This document shows positions 29,501 to 37,182 of a DNA stretch of 64,000 nucleotides, piece by piece. The notes under the pieces were generated by a model. It ran no database searches, was not told the origin of the DNA, and worked only from the letters and a program-made list of their open reading frames with translations. The position numbers and the translations under genes are program-made. Where the stretch lies: positions 248,001 to 312,000 of the forward strand of contig JACKLO010000009.1 of the NCBI GenBank assembly GCA_024235915.1, written 5' to 3'. This DNA is from Burkholderiaceae bacterium (lineage in GTDB: Bacteria; Pseudomonadota; Gammaproteobacteria; Burkholderiales; Burkholderiaceae_C). Every line of letters begins with the position of its first letter. Positions within the stretch are counted from its first letter, which is position 1.

Positions 29501-30629
29501 CGACGGCCTGGGGGTGCGCAACCTGCTGCAGGGCGTGCACGTGCGAGACGGCCAGGTCCGCCTGCGCCTGGAAGGCGAGCGTGCCACTGTCGAACGCTTC
29601 GTGCTGAAGGGCGGCGACGGCAGCCTGACGCTGACCGGCGGCGCCACGCTCGGTGCCGAGCCGCGCGCCGAGCTGGCCCTGCAGGCCGAGCGGCTGCAAC
29701 TGTTGTCGCGCATCGACCGCCGCCTCACCACCAGCGGTCAGGCCACGCTGTCGCTGGCGCCGCAGACGCTCACGCTGCGCGGCGGCTTCACGGTCGACGA
29801 AGGCCTGTTCGACGCCAGCCGCAGCGACGCGCCCGCGCTGGACGACGACGTGGTGATCCGGCGCGCCGGCGCCACCGAATCCGACACCCAGGCGCCCACC
29901 GAGCCGCCGCGCAACCGACGCACCGACGTGGCGTTGGATGTGGACCTGGGCCCACGACTGCAGGTGCGTGGACGCGGCCTGGACACCCGGCTGGCGGGCC
30001 GCCTGAAAATCACCGCGCCCGGCGGGCGGCTGGCCGTGACGGGCACCGTCAATGCCGTCGACGGGACCTATGCCGCCTACGCGCAGAAGCTGGAGATCCG
30101 CCGCGGCGAACTGGCCTTCTCCGGCGACGCGGCCAACCCCCGTCTGGACGTGCTGGCGCTGCGGCCCAACCTGGACATCGACGTGGGCGTGGCCATCACC
30201 GGCAACGTGCAGTCGCCCCGGGTGCGTCTGTACTCGAATCCGGACCTCAGCGAGACCGACAAGCTCTCTTGGCTGGTGCTGGGTCGCGACCCGGCTGGCC
30301 TGGGCCGCACCGACACGGCGCTGCTGCAGCGCGCCGCCGTGGCGCTGCTGGCCGGCGAAGGCGAGGCGCCCACGGACGCGCTGATGCGCAACCTGGGCCT
30401 GGACGAGTTCTCACTGCGCCAGGATGAGAACGATGCCGGCGCCCGCGAGACCGTGGTGAGCCTGGGCAAGCAACTCTCGCGGCGCTGGTACGTGGGCTAC
30501 GAACGCGGCGTCAATGCCACCGTCGGCACCTGGCAGCTGATCTACCGCGTGGCCCAGCGCTTCACGCTGCGCGCGCAGTCGGGGTCGGAGAACGCGCTCG
30601 ACGCGATCTGGGTGTGGCGGGTGCCTTGA
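26532..30629 (+). CDS. tamB: TamB, translocation and assembly module inner-membrane component (DUF490)
   Basis: 1365 residues. One membrane helix near the N-terminus (LAMAAGSMLALMVALVAAGA) anchors a long periplasmic beta-taco of repeated strands. The C-terminal DUF490/TamB domain contains RLKITAPGGRLAVTGTVNA, LSWLVLGRDPAGL and the end block KQLSRRWYVGYERGVNATVG. TamB spans the periplasm to TamA. The start overlaps the tamA stop by one base (TGATG). The large size, repetitive composition and position after tamA make this assignment secure. Confidence 0.95.
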   Translation: MADAQATRPAETDRPRRRGARRLAMAAGSMLALMVALVAAGAGTAWWLLRSDGGSAWLLRQVPGLTVDGPQGALLGPDFSARQLQWQGTAGRLDLQGLRATGLQWQWRPAPGIWLALAWQGLEAERVQWQPAASAAAASPTSSPTSLRLPVMVQAPIRVGSLQIGGAPVLHDLQAQLHLGDAAGARHRIDGLQLRWAGGEVAATAAIGTGEQLPLDVRLQVRSPAGAPQDWRAELAATGPLAAPVVTGTLRALDDAAQATLDARLAPFAAFPLSALRLQAQAFDLSRLDARWPQTQLDVQAELVEPAAGRPLKAHIAVGNRQPGRWNEGRVPLRSAQAQVTARLDQPDRLQLDVLQVALADGGRLEGTGLWQGHAMTLEVQAAALKPQALDGRAPAWQVDGAVGLELRHLPSPDPQAAAPAEPWRAEAALALQGRYAASPASVRLQAQVRAAAGQWQVDQLLARADTAEARGSLHLAQTGQGWRVASQLALVQLDPAALWPGLGPAWQRGPHRLNGHLETDLQWPVSPKGPLDWRRIAGTATVQLDDSQLAGVPLSGRAALGADAMLDLNLSAGGNRFSAQGQIDRRGEADRWTLEVAAPDLATLAPLAALHPALASVPQAGQVQGQAQVAGRWPALQGEGQFDVQGLRAGAVSLAQADLRWSAGSDLQTPLQLTLQARSLKWQQQTLAVLNARLEGTPASHRLSVDAALPLLPPDAVMRSLGLPAARGMRWAARADGQLARQGDGWQWRGGLSALTAGAWDGRQPLAGAAPRDWLDSGPLRAELDFDAAGALQQLHADAGRLRVADTFTLAWDDVRLAGDRLALQARLEGFAVTPLLARWQPDMGWEGNLRVGGRLEVALGETTRIDAVIEREGGDLGVRESDELSIPFGLSDLRLALQAQDGTWTFTQALAGRALGELGGVQQVFSTAAARWPGQDDRLEGAVLGRVANLGVWGAWVPPGWRLQGTLTADARLGGRVGAPELRGELSGDGLGVRNLLQGVHVRDGQVRLRLEGERATVERFVLKGGDGSLTLTGGATLGAEPRAELALQAERLQLLSRIDRRLTTSGQATLSLAPQTLTLRGGFTVDEGLFDASRSDAPALDDDVVIRRAGATESDTQAPTEPPRNRRTDVALDVDLGPRLQVRGRGLDTRLAGRLKITAPGGRLAVTGTVNAVDGTYAAYAQKLEIRRGELAFSGDAANPRLDVLALRPNLDIDVGVAITGNVQSPRVRLYSNPDLSETDKLSWLVLGRDPAGLGRTDTALLQRAAVALLAGEGEAPTDALMRNLGLDEFSLRQDENDAGARETVVSLGKQLSRRWYVGYERGVNATVGTWQLIYRVAQRFTLRAQSGSENALDAIWVWRVP

Positions 30630-30658
30630 AGGCACCGTGAGAGAATCCTGGCCCTGTC

Positions 30659-30733
30659 CTCTCCGTAGTTCAATGGATAGAACGGCCGCCTCCTAAGCGG
30701 CAAATACAGGTTCGATTCCTGTCGGAGGGACCA
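30659..30733 (+). tRNA. tRNA-Arg (anticodon CCT)
   Basis: 75 bases including the encoded CCA. All arms fold: acceptor CTCTCCG / CGGAGGG (one T-G wobble), D stem GTTC/GAAC, anticodon stem GCCGC/GCGGC with loop CTCCTAA (anticodon CCT, reading AGG), T stem ACAGG/CCTGT with loop TTCGATT. It starts 29 bases after tamB. Its 3' end is the attachment site of the element that follows, and the gene stays intact after insertion. Confidence 0.97.
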
Positions 30734-30736
30734 CGG
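30716..30736. repeat. attL: tRNA-side attachment repeat
   Basis: TTCCTGTCGGAGG-G-ACCACGG, covering the T-stem 3' side, acceptor 3' strand and CCA of the tRNA plus three bases. It matches attR at 39913-39932 except for one extra G. Confidence 0.92.
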
Positions 30737-30847
30737 AAACGCTCGCCACGGTCCGCCAGCGTCCGGAGCCCCTCGCAAAGCGCTTGATTTCACTAGAAAC
30801 CGCGTCCGCTGGCGTCCGTGTCAGTGTGCCACCGTCCGGAGTGTCGC

Positions 30848-31063
30848 GGGGGTACTTCTGGGGGGTACCCGGTGAAGGAACGGGGGTACCTGAAAACCGA
30901 GCCCGGCCGCGCGTTCGCGGCACCCTACTCGGCAAGATGCGGTCGAGGTGCTCGGTGCCCCCTTGAATTCCGGGCCTGCGCCCGCGGCAGCGTTGCCGCG
31001 CGGCCTTTCGGCACTTGTCGCGGGGGTACGGCCCCTAGGGTCGGGGGGTATGGCATGGGGTAC
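30848..31063 (+). repeat. GGGGGTAC repeats near attL (candidate integrase arm sites)
   Basis: Exact copies at 30848, 30861, 30882 and 31022, with near copies GGGGGTAT at 31044 and TGGGGTAC at 31056. They fall in two groups, 110-175 and 285-330 bases from attL. The same octamer recurs at 39846 near attR. The distance from the crossover site and the presence at both ends are as expected for arm-type sites of a tyrosine integrase. Confidence 0.6.
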
Positions 31064-31436
31064 CTCATCGGAGGGCAGCCGGCAGGGGGCACCGGGCCGA
31101 GGGCGGCCAGCAGTAGGCACCCACCCGAAGGCCCCCCCTCCCGATTTCGGCATGTTGCAAGCGGACAGCGGGGGCCGGTCCCGGGCTGCCCCGCTGCAGA
31201 GTTTTCACCCCCCCTCCCCGGCCGGCGTCATGCCTGCCCTGGCATGACATAACCCCCCTAGGGCAACCCGTTGAACAGTTCGAGATCGGGGCCCAAACGT
31301 ACCCGCCGAAGGGAAGGCCAGGAAGGACCCAAGGGGGGGCGGCCGGCCTGTGGACAACTCACGGCGCCGGCCGCGTCGGCACCAGCTCGGCCGCGGCCTC
31401 GATCACGCTTCGTGCCTCCGTCCCTTGCAAATGCAG

Positions 31437-31522
31437 GTGCGGAAGTGCGGAAGTGCGGAAAGCCAATGCCGACAACCACTTAGCGCCGCGCGAAGTGCGG
31501 AAGCGAGTGCGGAAGTGCGGAA
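31437..31522 (+). repeat. GTGCGGAA iterons, left cluster (six copies)
   Basis: Three head-to-tail exact copies at 31437, 31445 and 31453, one at 31495, then two head-to-tail at 31507 and 31515. All are on the plus strand. The same octamer occurs six times at 38159-38249 on the opposite strand. Tandem octamers beside a primase-helicase gene suggest initiator-binding iterons. Confidence 0.85.
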
Positions 31523-31722
31523 GCGCCGTCCCGGCCTTTGTCCGTCCGGGTCCGGTGCCGTCCGGGCCACCGCTTACCCCCTGCAAATGGGCCGCGACCC
31601 GGTCACGTTCGCGCGGCTTGGCGAAGGGCCGCAAGGCCACCAGCAGCGGGGCCCCGTGCCTGTGGACAAGTGGCGCCCGCCAGCCCCTTGGCGGCATAGT
31701 CGGCGCCTATCGCGTCGGGCCC

Positions 31723-31899
31723 GGTTCACCCCGGTTCACTGTGCCAGGAATGCCACTCTCTACGGGGGTGCCGGGGCTCGAATCACCCGCGTCCGCCTTC
31801 GTCCGGAAGGACCCGTCGAGTTCACCCGTTCACCCGCCTGCAGCGCCGCGGGCTTGAGCGTGGGGGCGCCCAAGCTATCAGGGCCGCGCGAAGTGAACC
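31723..31899. repeat. GTTCAC repeats between the left iterons and the primase gene end
   Basis: GGTTCACC at 31723 and GGTTCACT at 31733 (10 bp apart), GTTCACC at 31820 and 31828 (8 bp apart), and an inverted copy AGTGAACC at 31892. A pair of GTTCACC copies also occurs within the primase gene near 34360. The cluster is suggestive but the hexamer core is short. Confidence 0.4.
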
Positions 31900-31951
31900 C
31901 CGCCACGGCCCCCCATCGGGGCCCGGCCAGCTCGCCGCGGTGCGGCGGCGG

Positions 31952-34915
31952 TCAGTCTCCGGTGTCGTCGAGGATCGAGGACCGGATGACGTAGCACGCG
32001 AACTTGCCCACGCCCCGCACGGATCGCCGGCAGGCAAAGTGCTTGCCCTCGCGTGCCAGGTGCCCACGTGCGGCCAGCAGGCGCAGCGCGGCACGGTCGC
32101 CACCGGCCAGGCCCTTGCACACTTCGGCCGCGAACACCTCGGGGTACAGCAGCCACTCCCAGGACTCCACTTCGAGCGCACCCGTGGCGGTGTCTATGGG
32201 CTTGCGCCACCCAGCCTGATTGATCGCCTGCGGCGCCCGGTCGTCGTCGGCGCGGTCCGTGCGCGGGCATCGGGCCGTGAAGCCGTGGGCCTGAAGCCAT
32301 AGCTTCACCTGGCGCAGCGCTTCGGCCTCTTCGCTCACACCCACGCCACCACGGCGCACGGCCAGCCAATCCGCAAAGCATCGCCGCGCGGCAGCGGTTG
32401 CGGTGCCTGCAGGCCAGCCGGTCACGCCCGCCTCGGTCGCCATCTCGCCGGCCGCGGCCACCAGGGCAAAGCGCCGGCCCACGCGCTGCACCTGGCCCGC
32501 TGCAGCCTCGGGCACCAGCTCGCGCTCGGTCGCGTCCATGCGCTCGCGCAGCAGCAGCGCCAGCCCTTCCGTATGTTCAACCAGCCACAGCAGCCACGCG
32601 CGGCCCGAAGTGCCGAAATCCTTTGACGCGGCCCGCTCTAGGTGCTTTGCAAGGGCGTTCGGGCTCTCGAAATCGGCCAGGCCCTCGAATAGCCCAAGCC
32701 CTGCACTGGCATCGGCCGGAAGGTCGATCATGCGCAGTTCCTGCCCGGCCCGTGTGCGCTTTCCGGCCTCGGCCATGTGCTCGGCCAGGCCGATTTCCCC
32801 CGAACTGGCGAACAACAGGCGCCAGGTCTGGCGCGGTCGCGCGGCACCCGTGCGCCCTGCCCGACTCTTGCCTTGCCCGTTCGCCAGCATGTATGCCGAA
32901 TCGCCGGCCACCTTTGCATCCAATTGCGACAGTTCGTCCAGGCAAAGCAGGGCGTCGGAGTGCTGCGCGGCCATGCTTTCCAGCCCGTTGTCCGTGGCCC
33001 GCCACCGCTGCAGATAGTCGGGGCCACCCCATACGCTCGCGGCCACGCGCAGCGCCGTCGTCTTGCCGCAGCTCGTACCGCCCACCAGATGGAAGCCCCC
33101 GCCATCCGTGCCCGGCGCCCACGCCAGCAGCGGCCCCGCGAAGGCCAGCGAAGCGAAGAACGACAGTCGGGAATTGCCGATGCAGTGCCGGCCGATCAGC
33201 CATTGCCACCGCTCCAACGTGCCCCGCTGATCGAAGGTGCCTTCGGTCGGCGCCTCGGCCTGAAACAGGATGCGCTCGCCCTCGCTCTCGCCCAACGTCT
33301 CGCGCGGCAGCACGTAGGCCCGGCCGTGCCAGCCCACGCGGTCAACGATGCGCACCAGCTCGGCAGGGCGCCGGCTCTGCAGGTAGGCGGTCAGCAGTGC
33401 CCGCCGCTTCGCGTCCGTGGGCATCATGAAACCCTGATTCAGCAGCTCGGCCCGGTAGGCGGTGCCGTCGCCGGCCAGCATCGCCAGCGGCATCAGCCAT
33501 CGCCGGCCAGGGCGGAAGGGCGTGTCGAACTGCAGCAGCAGCGCGGCGCCTGCGTCGTGCGCATCGCGGGCCAGCGCCTCCACGATCAGCGGCCCGCAGA
33601 TGCGCACCGGCCGCGCGTCGCCTGCATCGTCGGCGGGCGGATCGAACCACAGCCCGGCGTCGTCAACCCGGAAGCGGTCACGCGATGCGGCGCCCGGGTC
33701 GGCGTCGGCCGCAGCATCGTTCCTGCCCTTGCCTTTGCCCTTCGCCTTGCCCTTCCCCTCGCCCGGTGCCTGCGCGGCCCGCTGGCGGCCCGCTGGCGCG
33801 TCGCAGGCGGCATCGGCTGGGGTAGCGGCAGGCTTGCCCACCGTGGCGGCGCCTGACGCCCTGGCGTCGGCCTCGGCCAGCGCCCGCTCGATCACGTCGC
33901 GCACGGCCTCCAGGCCCGCCAGCGCCTGCAGGTCGTTGAAGTCGGACCCGGCCGCGCCATCGGCCGGCAGGCCCGCGGGCAGGATCACCGGGGCGGGCAG
34001 CTTGCCCGCCAAGCGGGCGGCCTCGGCCGCCTTCATGCGGCCGGGGTTCTTGCCGGTGCGGGCCTCGGTCGCGCGGTCGTCGTCGGCGCACAGCGCCAGG
34101 CGGGCAGCCGGGTAGCGGCCCCGCAGTGCACGGACCACGTGCGCCAGGTTGCCCGCGTCCCACGCCACCGCCACCGGGCGGCCGGTCGCTTCGTGCACGG
34201 TTGCGGCGGTCGCGTAGCCCTCGGCCACCAGCAGCCAAGCGCCGTGCACGGGCGCCGGGGCATCCAACCCGATCAGGTGCAGCGTCCCGGCCTTGCGGGC
34301 GCCCTTCGTGAACAGTTTGTCGGGGCCATCCTTCGGCCGCTCGGCCGCGATGCGCTGCACGTTCACCAGTTCACCGGCCGCGGTGCGTGCCGGGACCAGC
34401 AGGGTTCCATCGGCCAGGCAGCGCACGCCGAAGGGCTGCACGCCCTTGCGCTGCAAATAGGGCGCCTCGCTCGGGTCGCTCACGGCGAAGCCCGATTCCC
34501 ACAGCCGCAGCGCCTCGGCCGCGGCCTGGCGGTGCCGCTCGGCCGTCTCGGCTCGCTCGCGCTCGGCCGCAGCGCGGCGGGCCTCGGCCTGTGCTTTCAG
34601 CTCGGAGGGCGTGGGCTTGTGTGCGAGCGTCTGCACGGCCTCGAAGGCGAAGCCGTGAGCCTTCGCCACGGCGAACAGCGTACCCACCTTCACCGGGCCG
34701 GGTTTGAAGGATCGCCACACGTCACGCGCAGCGCGGGCGTTGTAGCTCTCAGCCTTCGCGGACCACTCATCGAACACGGCGAAGCCATCGGCGCCGGGGT
34801 GTTCCGAGTGAAGGGCCATGCCAAGCTTCAGCCAAGTGTCGCGGTCGCAGTCGGGCGGACAACACAGCAGCGCCGCGCGGCACAGTTCGAGGGTCGGCGG
34901 GTTGTTCTTGTTCAA
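31952..34915 (-). CDS. Primase-helicase: PriCT_2-like, Toprim and DUF927 helicase domains
   Basis: 987 residues from a TTG at 34915 that overlaps the upstream stop (TTGA); an earlier in-frame start would overlap orf95. Domains in order: an N-terminal segment of about 90 residues like PriCT_2 (DRDTWLKLGMALHSEHPGAD); a Toprim domain about 225-345 with the Glu in LLVAEGY and the acidic ADDD near 277-280; a Lys/Gly-rich hinge near 385-399; a DUF927 ATPase with Walker A GGTSCGKTT at 612-620 and Walker B CLDELSQLD near 660. This layout fits replication proteins of plasmids and satellites: primer synthesis plus unwinding. It is the likely replication initiator of the element and the candidate reader of the GTGCGGAA iterons. 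Confidence 0.88.
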   Translation of the reverse strand: MNKNNPPTLELCRAALLCCPPDCDRDTWLKLGMALHSEHPGADGFAVFDEWSAKAESYNARAARDVWRSFKPGPVKVGTLFAVAKAHGFAFEAVQTLAHKPTPSELKAQAEARRAAAERERAETAERHRQAAAEALRLWESGFAVSDPSEAPYLQRKGVQPFGVRCLADGTLLVPARTAAGELVNVQRIAAERPKDGPDKLFTKGARKAGTLHLIGLDAPAPVHGAWLLVAEGYATAATVHEATGRPVAVAWDAGNLAHVVRALRGRYPAARLALCADDDRATEARTGKNPGRMKAAEAARLAGKLPAPVILPAGLPADGAAGSDFNDLQALAGLEAVRDVIERALAEADARASGAATVGKPAATPADAACDAPAGRQRAAQAPGEGKGKAKGKGKGRNDAAADADPGAASRDRFRVDDAGLWFDPPADDAGDARPVRICGPLIVEALARDAHDAGAALLLQFDTPFRPGRRWLMPLAMLAGDGTAYRAELLNQGFMMPTDAKRRALLTAYLQSRRPAELVRIVDRVGWHGRAYVLPRETLGESEGERILFQAEAPTEGTFDQRGTLERWQWLIGRHCIGNSRLSFFASLAFAGPLLAWAPGTDGGGFHLVGGTSCGKTTALRVAASVWGGPDYLQRWRATDNGLESMAAQHSDALLCLDELSQLDAKVAGDSAYMLANGQGKSRAGRTGAARPRQTWRLLFASSGEIGLAEHMAEAGKRTRAGQELRMIDLPADASAGLGLFEGLADFESPNALAKHLERAASKDFGTSGRAWLLWLVEHTEGLALLLRERMDATERELVPEAAAGQVQRVGRRFALVAAAGEMATEAGVTGWPAGTATAAARRCFADWLAVRRGGVGVSEEAEALRQVKLWLQAHGFTARCPRTDRADDDRAPQAINQAGWRKPIDTATGALEVESWEWLLYPEVFAAEVCKGLAGGDRAALRLLAARGHLAREGKHFACRRSVRGVGKFACYVIRSSILDDTGD

Positions 34916-35199
34916 AGCGACAGGCTCAGTTGTTCGGCCTTCGCGGGCCGGTGAATCAGCACGTAGGTATGCACGCGACGGCGACGGCCACCACGGGCGC
35001 ACATCACCCAGCGGTCAGGCCCGCGGGCGATGCCATAGCCCAGCTCGCGACGCATGGCGGACAGGACCTTCGTGGGGCTTCCGAGGTCGGCCGCGGCGTC
35101 GATTTCGGCCAGCGTCGAACCTTCCGGGTGCCGCGCCATGAAGTCGGCCGCGCGTTCGGCCTGCGCCTCGCGGGTGTCGGTCAGTGGCGGTGCGTTCAA
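34912..35199 (-). CDS. Small protein, winged-helix-like, unknown function (element orf95)
   Basis: 95 residues from a TTG at 35199 that overlaps the preceding stop (TTGA). Not recognised by name. The segment AADFMARHPEGSTLAEIDAAADLGSPTKVLSAMRRELGYGI has the rhythm of a winged helix-turn-helix, and RGGRRRRVHTYVL follows as a basic beta wing, so DNA binding is likely. Its stop overlaps the primase start in the same TTGA fashion, so it is translationally coupled to it. A role in origin recognition or operon control is a guess. Confidence 0.6.
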   Translation of the reverse strand: MNAPPLTDTREAQAERAADFMARHPEGSTLAEIDAAADLGSPTKVLSAMRRELGYGIARGPDRWVMCARGGRRRRVHTYVLIHRPAKAEQLSLSL

Positions 35200-35435
35200 T
35201 GTCGCGGCTCCCGCTGCACGGCCAATGCAGCCCGCAGCGCATCCAGCAGCACGCCCGCGAAGCCCAACAGCATCGGATGGCACTGCAAGAAGCTCACCAC
35301 GGCCGCAAAGTCGGCCGGGCTCGAAGTGCCGGCCGCGATGCGATCCAGCAGCGCGGCGGCGTAGCCCGCACCTTCGGCCACCAGGCCAGCGGGCACGCCA
35401 TCGGCCAGCGGTGCGGGGTCAATGCCCGGGTGCAT
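35196..35435 (-). CDS. Small hypothetical protein (element orf79)
   Basis: 79 residues, alanine/leucine-rich and predicted helical (VAEGAGYAAALLDRIAAGTS, then FLQCHPMLLGFAGVLLDALR). No family recognised. It overlaps the upstream gene by 17 bases and the downstream gene by 4, which supports expression as part of the alpA-primase operon. The middle is somewhat hydrophobic but too short and interrupted for a confident membrane segment. Confidence 0.5.
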   Translation of the reverse strand: MHPGIDPAPLADGVPAGLVAEGAGYAAALLDRIAAGTSSPADFAAVVSFLQCHPMLLGFAGVLLDALRAALAVQREPRH

Positions 35436-35745
35436 GGCCGAATCCTTCGTGCGTCACGGTCGCACCCACCAGCAGCGGCTCGGCCGCGCCGGGGGCGTCG
35501 AACACTTCGAGTTGCAGCGCCAGGCGCACGCGAATCCAGTAGCGCCGGCCCTTGAAGTGCACGGCCGAGGGGATCGAGGATTCCACCCGCTGGCGGGCAG
35601 CGTGCAGCAGCGCCCCGGCCTCGGGGTATTCGTCGGCGTCGCTGATCTGCAGGCCCGGTGTCGCCTTCAGGTGTGCGGCTTGTTCGCGGATGACGGCGTG
35701 CACGTCCCGGGCAGCGCGGCCCGGTCGCTTGCTTCGCTTGCTCAT
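35419..35745 (-). CDS. Small basic hypothetical protein (element orf108)
   Basis: 108 residues from an ATG at 35745, one base after the AlpA stop. It begins with a basic stretch (MSKRSKRPGRAARDVHAVIR) and continues with a mixed alpha/beta region (HFKGRRYWIRVRLALQLEVF). Family not recognised. Tight packing between alpA and orf79 indicates an operon. A nucleic-acid-binding role is possible because of the basic N-terminus, but nothing catalytic is visible. Confidence 0.55.
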   Translation of the reverse strand: MSKRSKRPGRAARDVHAVIREQAAHLKATPGLQISDADEYPEAGALLHAARQRVESSIPSAVHFKGRRYWIRVRLALQLEVFDAPGAAEPLLVGATVTHEGFGHAPGH

Positions 35746-35746
35746 G

Positions 35747-35989
35747 TCAGGCCCCGCGGGATTCGCGGATGCGCTCGGCAATCCACCCCTGCACTTCGGT
35801 GTGCAGCCACATGGACGCGGCGCCGATCTTGATCGGCTTCGGCGCCTTGCCGGCCTTCACATCGTCAAGCCAGGCGGTGCGCCCGCGGCCGGTCAGTTCG
35901 AGGACGGCCGGCAGGCGCAACAGGCGTTCACCAGGGGGAAGGGTCGGCGCCGCGGAAGGGGCGCCCGGTTCGCTTGTGCTCGTGTGCAT
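35747..35989 (-). CDS. AlpA/Vis-like helix-turn-helix regulator
   Basis: 80 residues. The core LLRLPAVLELTGRGRTAWLDDVKAGKAPKPIKIGAASMWLHTEVQGWIAERI matches the AlpA family: LxRxxxVxxxTGxxRxxxYxxxxxGxFPxPxxxGxxxxxWxxxEVxxWxxxR. Here Tyr is replaced by Trp and FP by AP. In phage P4 the relative Vis is both excisionase and repressor; in CP4-57 AlpA activates the integrase. It heads the operon running into the primase-helicase and is the best candidate for excision control. Confidence 0.85.
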   Translation of the reverse strand: MHTSTSEPGAPSAAPTLPPGERLLRLPAVLELTGRGRTAWLDDVKAGKAPKPIKIGAASMWLHTEVQGWIAERIRESRGA

Positions 35990-36094
35990 GTGCTCGGTTT
36001 CGAGAGAGTGGCAACGTCGCCAGTCTCAGGACCCGGGCCGGTTCATGTCACGGACAAGCTCGCACGCCGAATCTGTCGAGGTTGTCCGGCAAGT

Positions 36095-37036
36095 TCAATC
36101 GAGAGTGAACGACGCGCGGGCCTTGCGCACGCTTTCCGGGTTGAACGGGTCGCTTCCTGCATCGAACCCGAGGGCCGCGCGGCATAGAGCCGACAGGTCC
36201 TGATCGGTCAGGAAATCAAGGGGACCCGGCGCACCGTCGTCCCACCCATTGCGGTGCCCGATGTCCTGAAGAACGGCCATCAACTGGCGAAGCTGTGCCC
36301 GTTCACTCGTCGGTCCGCTGCCCGGCTTGTTCGCAAGTGCCCGCACGGCGAGCGGATCGGAACCCGCAACCGTGGGGCCCTCCTCTCGGATCAGCTCACT
36401 CGTCCAACGATTCCGCCGCGGTGGCGGGTCGTTACCCTCGCGCGTCAAGCTCACATCGCGGGCGATGCGCACAAGATCAAGCACGCCAGGCCGCGGGGAA
36501 TACCAGCTTCGCGTCTCGAAAGAATCAAGGGCTCTCACTTCGGGCTCATCGCCCCATCGGTGGAAGATGCGTCGGGCCTCGGCTATCGCCTCTCCCAGGT
36601 CGTCATGCCACATGGGTTGATGCACCCGCAGGCCGAAACGACTGCACAGCGCATCGCTACGGGCCACACATTCCTGCAGCTCAGTCACGGCGGCGTCGAT
36701 TCGTTCCTGCAGGTCGGCCACTTCGCGGGCCGCGTCCCGAATCGACTGCACTTGGCCCCGTTCCTCCACAGCCCACCAGGCTAGAGCCTCGATCACGAGT
36801 GCACACATCGAATCGGCGTCGGTGTCAGTCTCGAATCGGCGGCCAGTCTTCGCGGCCAGAGCGCCGGCCCGGACGTGCGCCATCGCCTGCACGATGCCTG
36901 GCCAGTGCTCAGGCTTCGCCATGCGGCGCCGCATGGCCCTGTAGTCCTTGCAATGCTTCCGGCGAAGCGGACCGAGTAGTCCCCACGCTACTTGCGCCCA
37001 CCACGGCGCGGCGCGAAGCGGGGCGGGCGGCCCCAT
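36095..37036 (-). CDS. Orphan protein of unknown function in the element (about 313 residues)
   Basis: 313 residues from ATG 37036 (319 from a GTG at 37054 that abuts a GGGGG stretch). No family recognised. The N-terminus is basic and aromatic (PWWAQVAWGLLGPLRRKHCK). A likely coiled coil spans roughly residues 100-140 (SIRDAAREVADLQERIDAAV), and a polar C-terminal region ends in ESVRKARASFTLD. Tryptophan content is high. It is a stand-alone gene with gaps of about 105 and 146 bases on its sides, so it may have its own promoter. This is where a satellite-type element would carry cargo, for example a phage-interference gene, but no such function is shown. Confidence 0.6.
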   Translation of the reverse strand: MGPPAPLRAAPWWAQVAWGLLGPLRRKHCKDYRAMRRRMAKPEHWPGIVQAMAHVRAGALAAKTGRRFETDTDADSMCALVIEALAWWAVEERGQVQSIRDAAREVADLQERIDAAVTELQECVARSDALCSRFGLRVHQPMWHDDLGEAIAEARRIFHRWGDEPEVRALDSFETRSWYSPRPGVLDLVRIARDVSLTREGNDPPPRRNRWTSELIREEGPTVAGSDPLAVRALANKPGSGPTSERAQLRQLMAVLQDIGHRNGWDDGAPGPLDFLTDQDLSALCRAALGFDAGSDPFNPESVRKARASFTLD

Positions 37037-37182
37037 GCGTCGATTCAATCGCACCCCCTCGAATGCGCCCTTCGTGAAGGGGCCGCACCAGCCGGGGAAG
37101 GGGCCCGGGATTCGCCTCGGGGGATCAGCCCTCGGCTAGGTGCGGCCGGATCGAATGATCGCCTATCCGGCCGGGCGTGGGC

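Larger units (their letters stand above)
30737..31951. other. 1.2 kb non-coding, repeat-rich region of the element (candidate origin/attachment region)
   Basis: No reading frame here has gene-like features. Frames on both strands are open only because of high GC, and they translate repeats into low-complexity peptides. The region holds three short-repeat families: GGGGGTAC near the att site, six GTGCGGAA octamers at 31437-31522, and GTTCAC hexamers at 31725-31898. An 8 bp inverted pair CGCCAGCG / CGCTGGCG lies near 30754 and 30807. Composition and placement downstream of the primase-helicase gene suggest a replication origin plus integrase sites; this is inference. Confidence 0.6.

Noticed and set aside
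31437..31522. CRISPR-like array
   Set aside because: Repeats are only 8 bp, mostly without spacers, and there are no cas genes. Iterons are the better reading.
31768..31802. tRNA-like 3' end (GGGCTCGAATCACC)
   Set aside because: The T-loop-like sequence has no pairing T stem and no acceptor or anticodon arms.
31350..31994. Plus-strand open frame of 214 codons over the left iterons, and a minus-strand frame of 112 codons at 31359-31697
   Set aside because: Both translate octamer repeats into VRK or HFRT-type low-complexity peptides, lack ribosome sites and have no recognisable domain. High GC leaves such frames open by chance.
32140..32147. GGGGTAC in the primase gene (and again at 39332-39339 in int)
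   Set aside because: These have C in place of the first G of GGGGGTAC, lie within conserved coding sequence, and are single copies not grouped near an att site.
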